Shown here: in pieces, positions 50,775 to 59,604 of the stretch
Numbering within the stretch: position 1 is the first letter of the stretch
How the letters are laid out: each line of letters opens with the position of its first letter
Assembly: GCA_965242505.1 (NCBI GenBank)
Contig: OZ251449.1
Location: 3,286,001 to 3,350,000 of the forward strand
DNA length: 64,000 bases
DNA from: UBA2966 sp965242505
GTDB lineage: Bacteria; Pseudomonadota; Alphaproteobacteria; UBA2966
Reading direction: 5' to 3'
Translations under genes and position numbers: made by a program
Notes under the pieces: model-generated
Told to the model about the DNA's origin: nothing
Databases searched by the model: none
Seen by the model: the letters and a program-made list of their open reading frames with translations, nothing else

Positions 50775-51090
50775 CCGCCGCGACCCCCACCCCCACCCCC
50801 ACCCCCACCCCCACCCCCACCCCCACCCCCACCCCTCCCCCTGGCCATCAATGCTCTTCCCCCCCTGACAGGGGGGAGGTCGGGAGGGGGGTCCGTCCGC
50901 ATGAACATGCGCCGCCGCCGCGACCCCCACCCCGACCCTCCCCCTGCCAGGGGGAGGGAGAAGAAGAAGGGGGAGGGAGAAGGAGAAGGAGAAGGAGAAG
51001 GGGGAACGAGGGGGACGGGAGGGGGGTCCGCCGCGGCCCCGCAACGCCGCGCAATCACCGATCCCCGCCGCCATGAGAAATGCGGGGTCG
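50775..51090. repeat. GC-rich dispersed repeats in the 357-base gap after the PIN toxin
   Basis: Contains an expanded hexamer run (50783-50835), the CTCCCCCCTGACAGGGGGGAG palindrome (~50858-50878), the C-rich CGACCCCCACCCCGACCCTC element, a GAAGGA-type purine run (~50960-51002) and, inverted, CCGCAACGCCGCGCAATCACCGATC plus GAGAAATGC near 51080. The last part mirrors 61105-61150. No gene. Confidence 0.85.
50783..50835. repeat. Hexanucleotide microsatellite (ACCCCC)8
   Basis: Adenines occur exactly every six bases from 50783 to 50831, giving eight perfect ACCCCC units and a partial ninth. The complementary strand is G5T repeats with clear G-quadruplex potential. It seems to be an expansion inside the C-rich dispersed element. 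Confidence 0.95.
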
Positions 51091-51094
51091 CCCG

Positions 51095-51706
51095 TCACGG
51101 GGGATCTCCCTGTCGGAACAATCCCTCAAGGTCGCGCCACAGCTTGTCGAAGGAGGGACAGGCCTGCCGCGCTTCCTTCAGGTCGAACAGGGACGTCAGG
51201 GCGGGCTGATCGACCGTCGGGCTGTAGCGTTCTCCCGGGCTCATGTAGTGTCGTCGGAGAAATGCCTTGGCCCCGCGAACCGCCTCCGCGTCCGGCGGAG
51301 GAGACGCATCGTTCGCGATTCGCCTGTCGCCGCGGAGTGAGCGGATGGCGCCGAGGAACCAGGCTTCGTATTCGGCCTTGGCGAACACCACGCTGACCGG
51401 AACCGCTTGGGCGCTCTTCCGCGCTCTCTCCAGCAACTCCGGAGCGCGATGCGCGGGGCAGTCGTCGTCCGCATCCGCGATAACGACGATGGCGCCGCGC
51501 CCGTTGCATTGCTGAAGTTTACGCCGCCCGGTCTCCACGGTCTTCTCCAGATGGTTGGCGGCGACCATTTTGCCTCTCGACAGTCGATAGGCGGGAAGTA
51601 CGTCGAACGCATATTCCTCGAACACCTCATACGCAAACCGGCGCAGCAGTATGGGAACGGCTGGCGCCTCTCCATGCCCTTCGACGATCGGGAAGACGTG
51701 CAACAC
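51095..51706 (-). CDS. DUF4276 family protein, Toprim-like
   Basis: A 203-residue protein from a GTG at 51706, 4 bases after the AAA ATPase stop. It starts HVFPIVEGHGEAPAVPILLRR; Glu9 and the later IVVIADADDD (Asp78, 80-82) form the E...DxD pattern of Toprim folds, which bind metal for nucleic-acid cleavage. DUF4276 proteins are commonly encoded next to AAA ATPases. By analogy with other ATPase-Toprim pairs it may be the nuclease effector; this is inference. Confidence 0.78.
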   Translation of the reverse strand: MLHVFPIVEGHGEAPAVPILLRRFAYEVFEEYAFDVLPAYRLSRGKMVAANHLEKTVETGRRKLQQCNGRGAIVVIADADDDCPAHRAPELLERARKSAQAVPVSVVFAKAEYEAWFLGAIRSLRGDRRIANDASPPPDAEAVRGAKAFLRRHYMSPGERYSPTVDQPALTSLFDLKEARQACPSFDKLWRDLEGLFRQGDPP

Positions 51707-51710
51707 CGGT

Positions 51711-52913
51711 CTATGTTTTCGGGAACAGGTCGGATGGACGTAACGTTCTGCTCTGCCGTTTCATATCCGGCTGAAGCTGGTTCTGCCTCAAGAGCTCTCC
51801 GGGCGTGTTGAGTTCGTCTTTGATGACGGAGACGGAGGCGTCATCGACCGGCGCCAGCAGGGTCTCTCCCGCTGTCTTCGTAACGGCGATGAGGTTGCTG
51901 CTGTCGAGCTCGTCGTGGTCGAGCAAATCCGGGCTGTGCGTGGTCGCGACGACCTGCTCTCGTTTCGACGTTTCGAGGATGGCGTCCATGATGATCGCGG
52001 CGGCGGCCGGATGGACGGTGCTTTCCGGTTCCTCGACCGCGACGAGGGGGACGGGACCGCGACCGTCGTCCGTGAACTGAAACAGCGCGGCCAGTACGCC
52101 GAGGGAGCGCAGGGCGCCGTCGGACATCGCGGCGGCGTAGAATCGCCACGGGTGTTTCCGCCCCGGTGCGTTCTGCCGGAACACCAGCGTCTCCCTCGGC
52201 CCCAGTTGACGATGGTCGACGCCGTCGATGCCGGGAACGATTTTCTGAAGATACTCCTCGACCCGCGCCATGGACTCGGGGCTTTCGTCCTTCAGACGCT
52301 TCACGACCGCGGAGAGGTTGCGGCCGGAGTGCGAGAGGATCGTTCCCCGGTCGTGCGGCTGGGGTTCCCTGATCTCGGCCGGGTTTATGTTGTAGAACCC
52401 CATACTGGAGAGTGCGTCGAACAGGGGGCGGAACGCCGGCAGTCCCGACGCGGTGCTCAGATACAGGCGGTCCGCCGATACTGCCGGCGGCGACTGGAGT
52501 TGCGCGCTTGCCTTCCCCAGCTCGCCGTCCCGGACCTCGTACCAGGCTTCTTCGAGGCCGCCGCCCGAGATACGCGCCTCCTCGCGCTGAACGCGAAAGG
52601 TTCCCTCCAGAGCTCCGATCTGGAATGCGAAGGAGGCGTTCGCGCCCTCCCCGAGGCGGAGCCGGAGGCTGACGACGAAGTGCCGGGGACGGCCGCCGGA
52701 GCGCCGTCTGACCTCGCCGATGCCGCCGCGTTGCCGGATCGCGTACTCGAGAGTTTCCCGCAGGCTTTCCGAAACCAGTCGCAGGGCATCGATGAAATTG
52801 CTCTTCCCGGCGCCGTTGGGGCCGACCAGGACGTTCAGTTCCGACAGGTCGATCTCGCACTGGCCGATGCTCCTGTAGTTCTGAAGGGCGACGCGGTTGA
52901 TCAGTATCGACAT
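51711..52913 (-). CDS. AAA ATPase of the OLD/RecF-like (AAA_21) group
   Basis: A 400-residue SMC-like ATPase. Order: MSILINRVALQNYRSIGQCE, Walker A VLVGPNGAGKSNFIDALRL (~30-45), an inserted middle region, the MSDGALRSLGVLAAL signature-like helix, Walker B PLVAVEEPESTVHP and the switch histidine in VVATTHSPDLLD. It lacks its own Toprim domain, unlike full OLD nucleases; the adjacent DUF4276 protein could supply it. The two genes form an operon bordered on both sides by dispersed repeats. Confidence 0.85.
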   Translation of the reverse strand: MSILINRVALQNYRSIGQCEIDLSELNVLVGPNGAGKSNFIDALRLVSESLRETLEYAIRQRGGIGEVRRRSGGRPRHFVVSLRLRLGEGANASFAFQIGALEGTFRVQREEARISGGGLEEAWYEVRDGELGKASAQLQSPPAVSADRLYLSTASGLPAFRPLFDALSSMGFYNINPAEIREPQPHDRGTILSHSGRNLSAVVKRLKDESPESMARVEEYLQKIVPGIDGVDHRQLGPRETLVFRQNAPGRKHPWRFYAAAMSDGALRSLGVLAALFQFTDDGRGPVPLVAVEEPESTVHPAAAAIIMDAILETSKREQVVATTHSPDLLDHDELDSSNLIAVTKTAGETLLAPVDDASVSVIKDELNTPGELLRQNQLQPDMKRQSRTLRPSDLFPKT

Positions 52914-53060
52914 GTCGGCTCCGTTCCGGCCGGAGGCGCGGTGGCCTCAAAACGGCGTCGGGTCGGGTGTATTCCGGCGCGCTTCCGTCACCTGACGGTT
53001 CCGGAACTCCACTTCGGCGGGTTCTTCGTCTGGCGGTCGGTTCATGTTCCTTCCCCCCGG

Positions 53061-53170
53061 CGTGACCCCCCTCCCGACCTCCCCCCTGTCAGGGGGAGGA
53101 GTGTGAATGGGCAGGGGGAGGGAGAAGAAGGGCGACGGAGGGTGGGGGTCGCGCGGGAGGGGGGTTGCAG
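53061..53170. repeat. GC-rich dispersed repeat between the AAA and autotransporter genes
   Basis: Contains GACCCCCCTCCCGACCTCC, the palindrome CTCCCCCCTGTCAGGGGGAG, GAGTGTGAATGG, and GGTGGGGGTCGCGCGGGAGG. It ends at the stop codon of the autotransporter gene. 52914-53060 shows no distinct feature. Confidence 0.8.
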
Positions 53171-53171
53171 C

Positions 53172-56100
53172 CTAGAACCGCACCTGCAACTCCAGCGCGC
53201 CGTCGTATCCGCTCATGCCGCCGCCGCTCGTCCGGTAGCCCGCCGTCGCCTTCAGCCGGACGTTCTCGCCCACGTCGAACACCCCGCCGAGGCCCAGATG
53301 CGCCGCCGTCGGCCGGGCCTGCGCCTTCAGCGTCTCCCCGCCGACCGACACCTCCGTCTCGTCCGAAATCTCCCCCTCCACGTCGAACGAGCCGAACAAG
53401 CGGCCCGGACCCGCCGCCGCTTCCAGCGCCACCCCCACCCGGCCCTTCACGCTGTCCGCATCCGCCGCCGACACCCGCGCCCGCATCTCGGCGTCGCCGG
53501 CCGTCTCCATGTCCGTGAAGTCCGCCAGGTCGACCCGCGACCACGCCAGGCCCGCGCGCGGCGTCACGAACGCCTCTCCCACCGGCACCCGGGCGCCCAC
53601 ATCCACGCCCAGCGCATACCCCGCACCGTGGACGCTCTCCTTCGACATCCTGCCGTGCGCGTGCGACTTCACGTCGACGTCGTACAGCGTCACCGCCGCC
53701 TGCGCGTCGACGTAGAGGCCCCCGTCGAGCCAAGTGGCGGAAACCCCCGCCCCCCAGCCCTTCAGGTCGACCTCGCCCACGCCGGACATCTCCGCGGAGC
53801 CCCCGACCGCGTGCGCCGACACGCTTCCCCGGACGCTCTCGCCGGCGATGAAGTCGACGCCCGCCTGCCCCGCGCCCCGGTTGTGGTCGTAGGCGAGCTC
53901 CCCGGTCGTCGTCGCCGTCCTCGCCCGCCATTCGCCCCGCGCCGCCTCCACGCGCGCCCAGGCGCCGTTGCCGTCGCGCGCCGCCGACGCCCGCTCCGCC
54001 CAGGACGGCAAGCCGTTCATCGCCAGCAGCATCGAAGGCAGCGCCTCGTACAGGCGGCAGCGATCATCTCCCGCCCTCGCGCAGGAGAACGTCGGCGTCG
54101 GAGCTCCCGGACGACCGTCCGTTCCCGGAGCTCCCGGACCCGTCCCCGGATCGCTCGGATCGCCCGTTCCCGGACCGCCCGTCCCCGGAGCTCCCGGACC
54201 CGTTCCTGGGTCCGTTCCGGGACCGCCCGGATCGTCCGTTCCGGGATCGCCCGGACCGCCCGTTCCAGGATCGGCCGGACCGCCCCCCCCCCCCGTTCCC
54301 GGATCACCCGTTCCCGGATCGCTCGGATCGCCCGTTCCCGGCTCGCCCGTCCCTGGACACTCACCGTCAGCGCCGCGGGGCTGACCACCGGGGCACAGCC
54401 GCGAGAGAAGCCTGCTGGCATCCAACATGCCGCTGGCGGTGACCGTCAGCGACGTGGAATAACCGGTGGGTACGCCGTTCCGATCCTCGCGGAAACGGAC
54501 GTTCGTGACGCTCGAAGGGTCATAGGCGCCCACCATCCGCGGCGCGTGCGCCTCTTCGGCGTCCTCCCGGTGCACGACCATGCCGTCGGTGACCAGGGTC
54601 ACCGTCACCCGGGTCGCCGCATCGCCTCCGCCCTGGATGGCGCGGGTGGCGCCGTTGGCCTCCACCTTCCCGTTCAGGCCGACGATGACGCTGCCGCCGC
54701 CGGTCAGATGCACCGCCGCGGCGCCGCCCGCGGCGCCTTTCACCTCGCCGTCGATGTGCGCGAGCGCCGGGCCCGGGTCGTTCACCAGAATGGCCACGCC
54801 CGAGGCGCCCGCGTGCGCCTTGCCCCCCTGCTCGACGATGACGGCGCCGCCGCCGTTCAGATGCACCGCTGCGCCCGTCCCCCCGGTCACCGTACCCGCA
54901 ACGGTCACGAGCTGGTCGAGCAGGGCAACCCTGTCCGCGCCCTCGCCGTGCGTCACCGCCACGAGGTCGTCGGCGGTAGCGCCATCGTCCATGCTGAAGC
55001 CGTAGGTGTACTTCTTGGCCAGCATCAGGCCCTCGCCGGCGTTGGCGACATGGACGCCGTCCTTGCCGCCGGTCACGCTCGCGTCCGCGGCCACGGTGAC
55101 CTCGATGGCATCCGCGTTGGCAGCGTAGATGCCGTAGGTTCCCCCCGTGACGGTCCCGCTGTTGGAGACCGTGACGTCGCCGCCCGCATTGGCGACCCAG
55201 ACGCCGGCCCTGGCGCCGGTCACGCTCGCGCCCGCGGCGACGCTGACGCTGATGGCGCCGTTGTTGGCGTTGGGCGTCGCGTAGTAGGCGCGGATGCCGT
55301 CGCCGCGCGAAACGATGGAGCCGCCGGTCATGGCGACGTTGACGTTGCCGACGTTGTAGCGGTTCAGCAGCGCCCGCACCGCCGTCTTGTAGGCGCTGGA
55401 GAACCCCGCCTCCGTATCGTCCAGCGCGGCGGTCAGCCCGTCGCCGTCGCCGGTGGACAGCGCCGCCAGCACCGCCTTCTCCTTGTCCGAGAGGTTCTGC
55501 GCCAGCACGTTGCGCAGCAGGGTTCTGCGCGCGGCGTTGTCCACGCGCAGATAGGTCACGATCTGGGCGTCGGTCAGGTCGGCCGCGCTCGTGGTGGCGG
55601 TGGTGCCGATGGCGGTGAGGATCGACGGCGCAACCTCGAAATCCTCGCTCTCCAGCACCGCCCGGAACTGCTTGACGTAGGCGTTGTCGCTGGCGGTGGC
55701 GCCCGTCGGCACGGCCGCCTGCTGCGCCGCGGCGTTCGCGAACGCGCCCGGGTCGTCGCCCTCCGCCACCTCCACCGCCAAAGCGGACCAGGACATGACC
55801 TGGGCCTCGATGCCCGCCGGCCCGTCCCAGGCGCCGCCGCTGGCCTTGCCGGCCTCCGCATCCCGGGCGTAGATGAACGCCACGGCCTCGCTCGGCGCAG
55901 TGTAGAGGTCGTCGCCCTCCGGGGCGGTCTGGGCCGTGGTCCCGGCCGCGAACGTGCCCGTCCAGGCGACGTCGATCAGGGGCTGGGCCGTCTCCGCCCG
56001 CGGCGCCACCGTCTGGGCGGTGGCGTGCTTGAGGATCGCGACAGCGACCCCCGAACGGCCCAGAATCCCACCGCCCTGGTCGATCTCCACCTGGCTGTCG

Positions 56101-57503
56101 TCCGCCGCCGCAGAACTCAGTATGGCAAAGACGCCGGCGTTGCTGTAGGAGATGGCCGTGGCGCCGGCGGCGATGGTCACGCCGACGTCGCCATCGCCGC
56201 GCCCGGTGAGGCGGATGGCGGGCGAGCCCGAGTCGGGACCGGCCTGCACCGTCCCACCCGTCACGTCGATGTCGATGTCGCCAGCCAGATTATCGCCGCC
56301 GCGCACGAAAATGCCGCTCCGCGTCCTGGACAGCGCGAGGCCGCCGCTGTGGGTGATGGAAATGTCGCCGGCGCCCAGCCTCTCGACACGGATGGCATGA
56401 TCGCCCGCCGTGATGTCGGCGGCGTTGTCGATGGCGACGGCGCCGGTATAGGCGGCGTGGTCCTGGACGTAGATGCCGTGAAATCTCCCCGTCCCGGCGG
56501 GCGTGATCGAGCCGCCGGTGGTGGTGATGGAGATGTTGCCCGCCGTGGCCGAGGTTCCCGTCTTGCGGACGTGGATGCCGTGACTCGCCGACGACGTGAT
56601 GGTGGGGCCGGTCTGGGTCGGGGCGCTCGCGGCCGTGCCCTGGATCGTGACGGCGCCCGCGCCCCGGCTCTCCATGTAGATGCCCTGCCCCGGCGTCGTG
56701 ATCGCGCCGCCGGTCGCCGTGAGGGTCATGGCGGCGCCATTGTTGCCGGCTTCCATCCGGATGCCCTGCTGATTCGCGTTCGTCACCGTGACGGCGCCGC
56801 TGCTGGTGACGATCAAGGGGCCCGCGCCGTCCGCCCGCACCCAGACGCCATGGTTCAACGCGTTGACGGCGCCGCTGTGCGTGACGGTCGTGGTTCCGGG
56901 GCCGTCATGCTTGATGTCCAGGCCCTCATAGCTGGCGTAGACCATGCCGGCGTTCGTGACCGTGACGGCGCCGCCGCTGCCGCTGCTTCGGACATAGATG
57001 CCGTGCTGGCGCATCCGGGAGGACGAGGTTCCCATGGTCACCTGGCTCCCGACGTCCACTGTGGCCGTGCCGCTGCCGTCCTGAAGTATCCGGATGCCGC
57101 GGCTGGCGTTGCCGCTGCCGGTGTCGTCCACGATGTTGATGGCGCCCGAGGCGCCGGCATAGATGGCATAGTTGCCGGTCTGGGAGTTGTCGCTGGCGTC
57201 TATGTCGATGCCCGGCCAGTGGGCTTCCCCCGTGATCACGGTCGCCGTCCCGCCTGTGCCGGTGCCACCCGGGACGCGGATGGTGAGGCTGGCGTTGCTA
57301 TCCACCACGCGGCGGATCGAGGTGGGGTACGCCGCGTTGGTGCAGCTGAAATCTTGGCTGGACGATACGGTTCCGCTATTCGCGCACCCCCACGCCGCCC
57401 CCGGCGCCAGCAGCAGCGCCGCCGCCGCGAGCAGGGAGGCGCCCAGGGCGGCAAGGCGCCCGCCGCCGTCTACGTCCATCCGGGTCGTCTTCGTCTTCGG
57501 CAT
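53172..57503 (-). CDS. Autotransporter with beta-helix passenger and outer-membrane barrel
   Basis: A 1,443-residue type V secretion protein. The ATG at 57503 has GGAGGGGGGAG just before it and gives a signal peptide ending near AAALLLAPGAAWG-C. The passenger (to ~1040) has many short repeats of the GIYV/GIRM type separated by AxSITVT-like strands, as in a beta-helix. A Gly/Pro/Thr/Asp repeat linker (~1047-1134) follows, and the last ~270 residues are an autotransporter barrel with SWAERASAARDGNGAW at its start and the terminal GALELQVRF, ending in Phe. Substrate or adhesin activity is unknown. Confidence 0.9.
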   Translation of the reverse strand: MPKTKTTRMDVDGGGRLAALGASLLAAAALLLAPGAAWGCANSGTVSSSQDFSCTNAAYPTSIRRVVDSNASLTIRVPGGTGTGGTATVITGEAHWPGIDIDASDNSQTGNYAIYAGASGAINIVDDTGSGNASRGIRILQDGSGTATVDVGSQVTMGTSSSRMRQHGIYVRSSGSGGAVTVTNAGMVYASYEGLDIKHDGPGTTTVTHSGAVNALNHGVWVRADGAGPLIVTSSGAVTVTNANQQGIRMEAGNNGAAMTLTATGGAITTPGQGIYMESRGAGAVTIQGTAASAPTQTGPTITSSASHGIHVRKTGTSATAGNISITTTGGSITPAGTGRFHGIYVQDHAAYTGAVAIDNAADITAGDHAIRVERLGAGDISITHSGGLALSRTRSGIFVRGGDNLAGDIDIDVTGGTVQAGPDSGSPAIRLTGRGDGDVGVTIAAGATAISYSNAGVFAILSSAAADDSQVEIDQGGGILGRSGVAVAILKHATAQTVAPRAETAQPLIDVAWTGTFAAGTTAQTAPEGDDLYTAPSEAVAFIYARDAEAGKASGGAWDGPAGIEAQVMSWSALAVEVAEGDDPGAFANAAAQQAAVPTGATASDNAYVKQFRAVLESEDFEVAPSILTAIGTTATTSAADLTDAQIVTYLRVDNAARRTLLRNVLAQNLSDKEKAVLAALSTGDGDGLTAALDDTEAGFSSAYKTAVRALLNRYNVGNVNVAMTGGSIVSRGDGIRAYYATPNANNGAISVSVAAGASVTGARAGVWVANAGGDVTVSNSGTVTGGTYGIYAANADAIEVTVAADASVTGGKDGVHVANAGEGLMLAKKYTYGFSMDDGATADDLVAVTHGEGADRVALLDQLVTVAGTVTGGTGAAVHLNGGGAVIVEQGGKAHAGASGVAILVNDPGPALAHIDGEVKGAAGGAAAVHLTGGGSVIVGLNGKVEANGATRAIQGGGDAATRVTVTLVTDGMVVHREDAEEAHAPRMVGAYDPSSVTNVRFREDRNGVPTGYSTSLTVTASGMLDASRLLSRLCPGGQPRGADGECPGTGEPGTGDPSDPGTGDPGTGGGGGPADPGTGGPGDPGTDDPGGPGTDPGTGPGAPGTGGPGTGDPSDPGTGPGAPGTDGRPGAPTPTFSCARAGDDRCRLYEALPSMLLAMNGLPSWAERASAARDGNGAWARVEAARGEWRARTATTTGELAYDHNRGAGQAGVDFIAGESVRGSVSAHAVGGSAEMSGVGEVDLKGWGAGVSATWLDGGLYVDAQAAVTLYDVDVKSHAHGRMSKESVHGAGYALGVDVGARVPVGEAFVTPRAGLAWSRVDLADFTDMETAGDAEMRARVSAADADSVKGRVGVALEAAAGPGRLFGSFDVEGEISDETEVSVGGETLKAQARPTAAHLGLGGVFDVGENVRLKATAGYRTSGGGMSGYDGALELQVRF
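54283..54294. repeat. Homopolymer of 12 C inside the autotransporter gene
   Basis: Twelve uninterrupted C (12 G on the coding strand) encode the run GGGGG in the linker near residue 1070. Length change by one or two bases would shift the frame before the outer-membrane barrel. The current length keeps the gene in frame. Confidence 0.95.
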
Positions 57504-57714
57504 CTCCCCCTCCGGCCGCCCCGCGCGGCGCATTGCGGCATACCACCCCCGCACCGCCGGACAAGGGCCAAGGGGCGAGTCAATAACGGGTAAGGGACCG
57601 GATGGGCAACCCTAATTTCAAACCGACCCACTACCCTATTCTTTTCGCAGGCCTCATCCGGTCACGCTCCTCCTCCTTCCCCTTCTTCTCCCTCCCCCCT
57701 GACCACCTACACTC

Positions 57715-58425
57715 CTCCCCCCTGACAGGGGGGAGGTCGGGAGGGGGGTCCGGATGAAGGAGGGGGTCCGGAACGCGCCGCCGCCGCCGCAACCCCCACC
57801 CCGACCCTCCCCCTGCCAGGGAGAGGGAGAACGTAAGGGGATGGAGGGGAGCCATTCACACTCCTCCCCCCTGACAGGGGGGAGGTCGGGAGGGGGGTCC
57901 GGATGAAGGAGGGGGTCCGGAACGCGCCGCCGCCGCGACCCCCACCCCGACCCTCCCCCTGCCAGGGAGAGGGAGAACGTAAGGGAATGGAGGGGAGCCA
58001 TTCACGCCCCTCCCCCCTGACAGGGGGGAGGTCGGGAGGGGGGTCCGGATGAAGGAGGGGGTCCGGAACGCGCCCCGCCGCCGCGACCCCCACCCCGACC
58101 CTCCCCCTGCCAGGGAGAGGGAGAACGTAAGGGGATGGAGGGGAGCCATTCACACTCCTCCCCCCTGACAGGGGGGAGGTCGGGAGGGGGGTCCGGATGA
58201 AGGAGGGGGGTCCGGAACGCGCCGCCGCCGCCGCAACCCCCACCCCGACCCTCCCCCTGCCAGGGAGAGGGAGAACGTAAGGGGATGGAGGGGAGCCATT
58301 CATACTCCTCCCCCCTGACAGGGGGGAGGTCGGGAGGGGGGTCCGGATGAAGGAGGGGGGTCCGGAACGCGCCGCCGCCGCGACCCCCACCCCGACCCTC
58401 CCCCTGCCAGGGAGAGGGAGAAGAA
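57715..58425. repeat. Tandem array: five copies of a ~148-bp repeat
   Basis: The marker CTCCCCCCTGACAGG starts at 57715, 57864, 58010, 58158 and 58308, spacings of 149, 146, 148 and 150. Each unit has the palindrome, GGAGGGGGGTCCGGATGAAGG, a GCGCCGCCGCCG block, the C-rich element, and GAGAACGTAAGG plus GGAGGGGAGCCATTCA. It fills most of the 939-base gap between the autotransporter and aroC genes. 57504-57714 holds the autotransporter leader; no gene is seen. Confidence 0.93.
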
Positions 58426-58442
58426 GAGGACAGAGGGGAGGT

Positions 58443-59522
58443 TCAGGAGGCGTCCCCGCACTGCGCCCGGTGCCGGAGCAGGTGATCGGCGAGGACGCAC
58501 GCCATCATGGCTTCGCCGACCGGAACGGCGCGGATGCCGACGCAGGGGTCGTGGCGGCCCCTGGTCGCGACGTCGACGTTCCGTCCCCGGGAATCGACGG
58601 AGCGACGGGGAATCGAGATGCTCGACGTCGGTTTGACGGCGAACCGCGCCACCACGTCCTGACCGGTCGAGACGCCGCCGAGTACGCCGCCGGCGTTGTT
58701 GGACAGGAAGACCGGTTCGCGCCCGCGCATCCGCATCTCGTCGGCGTTCTCTTCCCCGCTGAGCGCGGCGGCGCCGAAACCGGCGCCGATCTCCACGCCC
58801 TTGACGGCGTTGATGCTCATCATGGCGGACGCCAGATCGGCATCCAGCTTGCCGTAGAGAGGGGCGCCCAGTCCGGGCGGCGCTCCGCTCGCGACGACTT
58901 CGACGACGGCGCCGATGGACGATCCCCGCTTGCGCACGGACTCGAGAAACCCGGCCCATTCGGCCGCGGCGACGGGGTCCGGGCACCAGAAGGGATTGTC
59001 CTCGACGGCTTCCCAGTCCCAGAGGCCGCGGTCGATCGGATGCGGCCCCATCTGCACCAGGGCGCCGCGCACGACGACTCCGTCCCCGAGCACCTTGCGC
59101 GCGACCGCGCCGGCGGCGACGCGGGAGGCCGTCTCGCGCGCGGACGCGCGGCCGCCGCCGCGCCAGTCCCGGATCCCGTACTTCCGCTGGTAGGCGAAGT
59201 CCGCGTGTCCCGGCCGGTACGCATCCTTGATGTCGTCGTAGTCCCTGGAGCGCGCATCGACGTTCTCGATCGCCAGGTTGATCGGCGTTCCGGTCGTCCG
59301 GCCCTCGAACACGCCGGACACGATCCGGACCGCGTCGGGTTCCCGGCGCTGACTCACGTAGCGACTCCGGCCGGGACGGCGCCGGTCCAGCCAGCGCTGA
59401 ACGTCCGACTCGGCCAGCGGAATCCGGGGCGGAACCCCATCGACCACGCAGCCGATGGCCGTTCCGTGACTCTCGCCCCAGGTGGTGACGCGGAACAGAT
59501 GGCCGAAGGTGTTGTGGGACAT
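58443..59522 (-). CDS. aroC: Chorismate synthase
   Basis: AroC makes chorismate from EPSP with reduced flavin. The 359-residue protein begins MSHNTFGHLFRVTTWGESHG, with family signatures WGESHGTAIGCVVDG, GGGRASARETASRVAAGA and GGVLGGVSTGQDV, and RHDPCVGIRAVPVGEAM near the C-terminus. It is downstream of fabI on the same strand (82-base gap). Its stop lies about 18 bases beyond the tandem array. Confidence 0.96.
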   Translation of the reverse strand: MSHNTFGHLFRVTTWGESHGTAIGCVVDGVPPRIPLAESDVQRWLDRRRPGRSRYVSQRREPDAVRIVSGVFEGRTTGTPINLAIENVDARSRDYDDIKDAYRPGHADFAYQRKYGIRDWRGGGRASARETASRVAAGAVARKVLGDGVVVRGALVQMGPHPIDRGLWDWEAVEDNPFWCPDPVAAAEWAGFLESVRKRGSSIGAVVEVVASGAPPGLGAPLYGKLDADLASAMMSINAVKGVEIGAGFGAAALSGEENADEMRMRGREPVFLSNNAGGVLGGVSTGQDVVARFAVKPTSSISIPRRSVDSRGRNVDVATRGRHDPCVGIRAVPVGEAMMACVLADHLLRHRAQCGDAS

Positions 59523-59604
59523 GGGATCGGGATGTTTCGGGGAGCGGCGCGTTTCCGGCGGCGCCCGGCGCGCGGGCGGGCGAACGCCTGCCGTCGCCGT
59601 GTCG

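Noticed and set aside
51915..57593. An 1,892-codon open frame on the plus strand opposite the AAA and autotransporter genes
   Set aside because: It is antisense to two well-supported genes, has no recognisable domain, and long antisense frames are expected in very GC-rich DNA.
57707..58390. Open frames inside the tandem array encoding Pro/Arg/Gly-rich peptides
   Set aside because: They are translations of the repeat itself, recur at each copy, and lack ribosome-binding sites or family matches.
57715..58425. Reading the array as a CRISPR
   Set aside because: Units are ~148 bp, similar throughout with no unique spacers, and no cas gene is present in the window.
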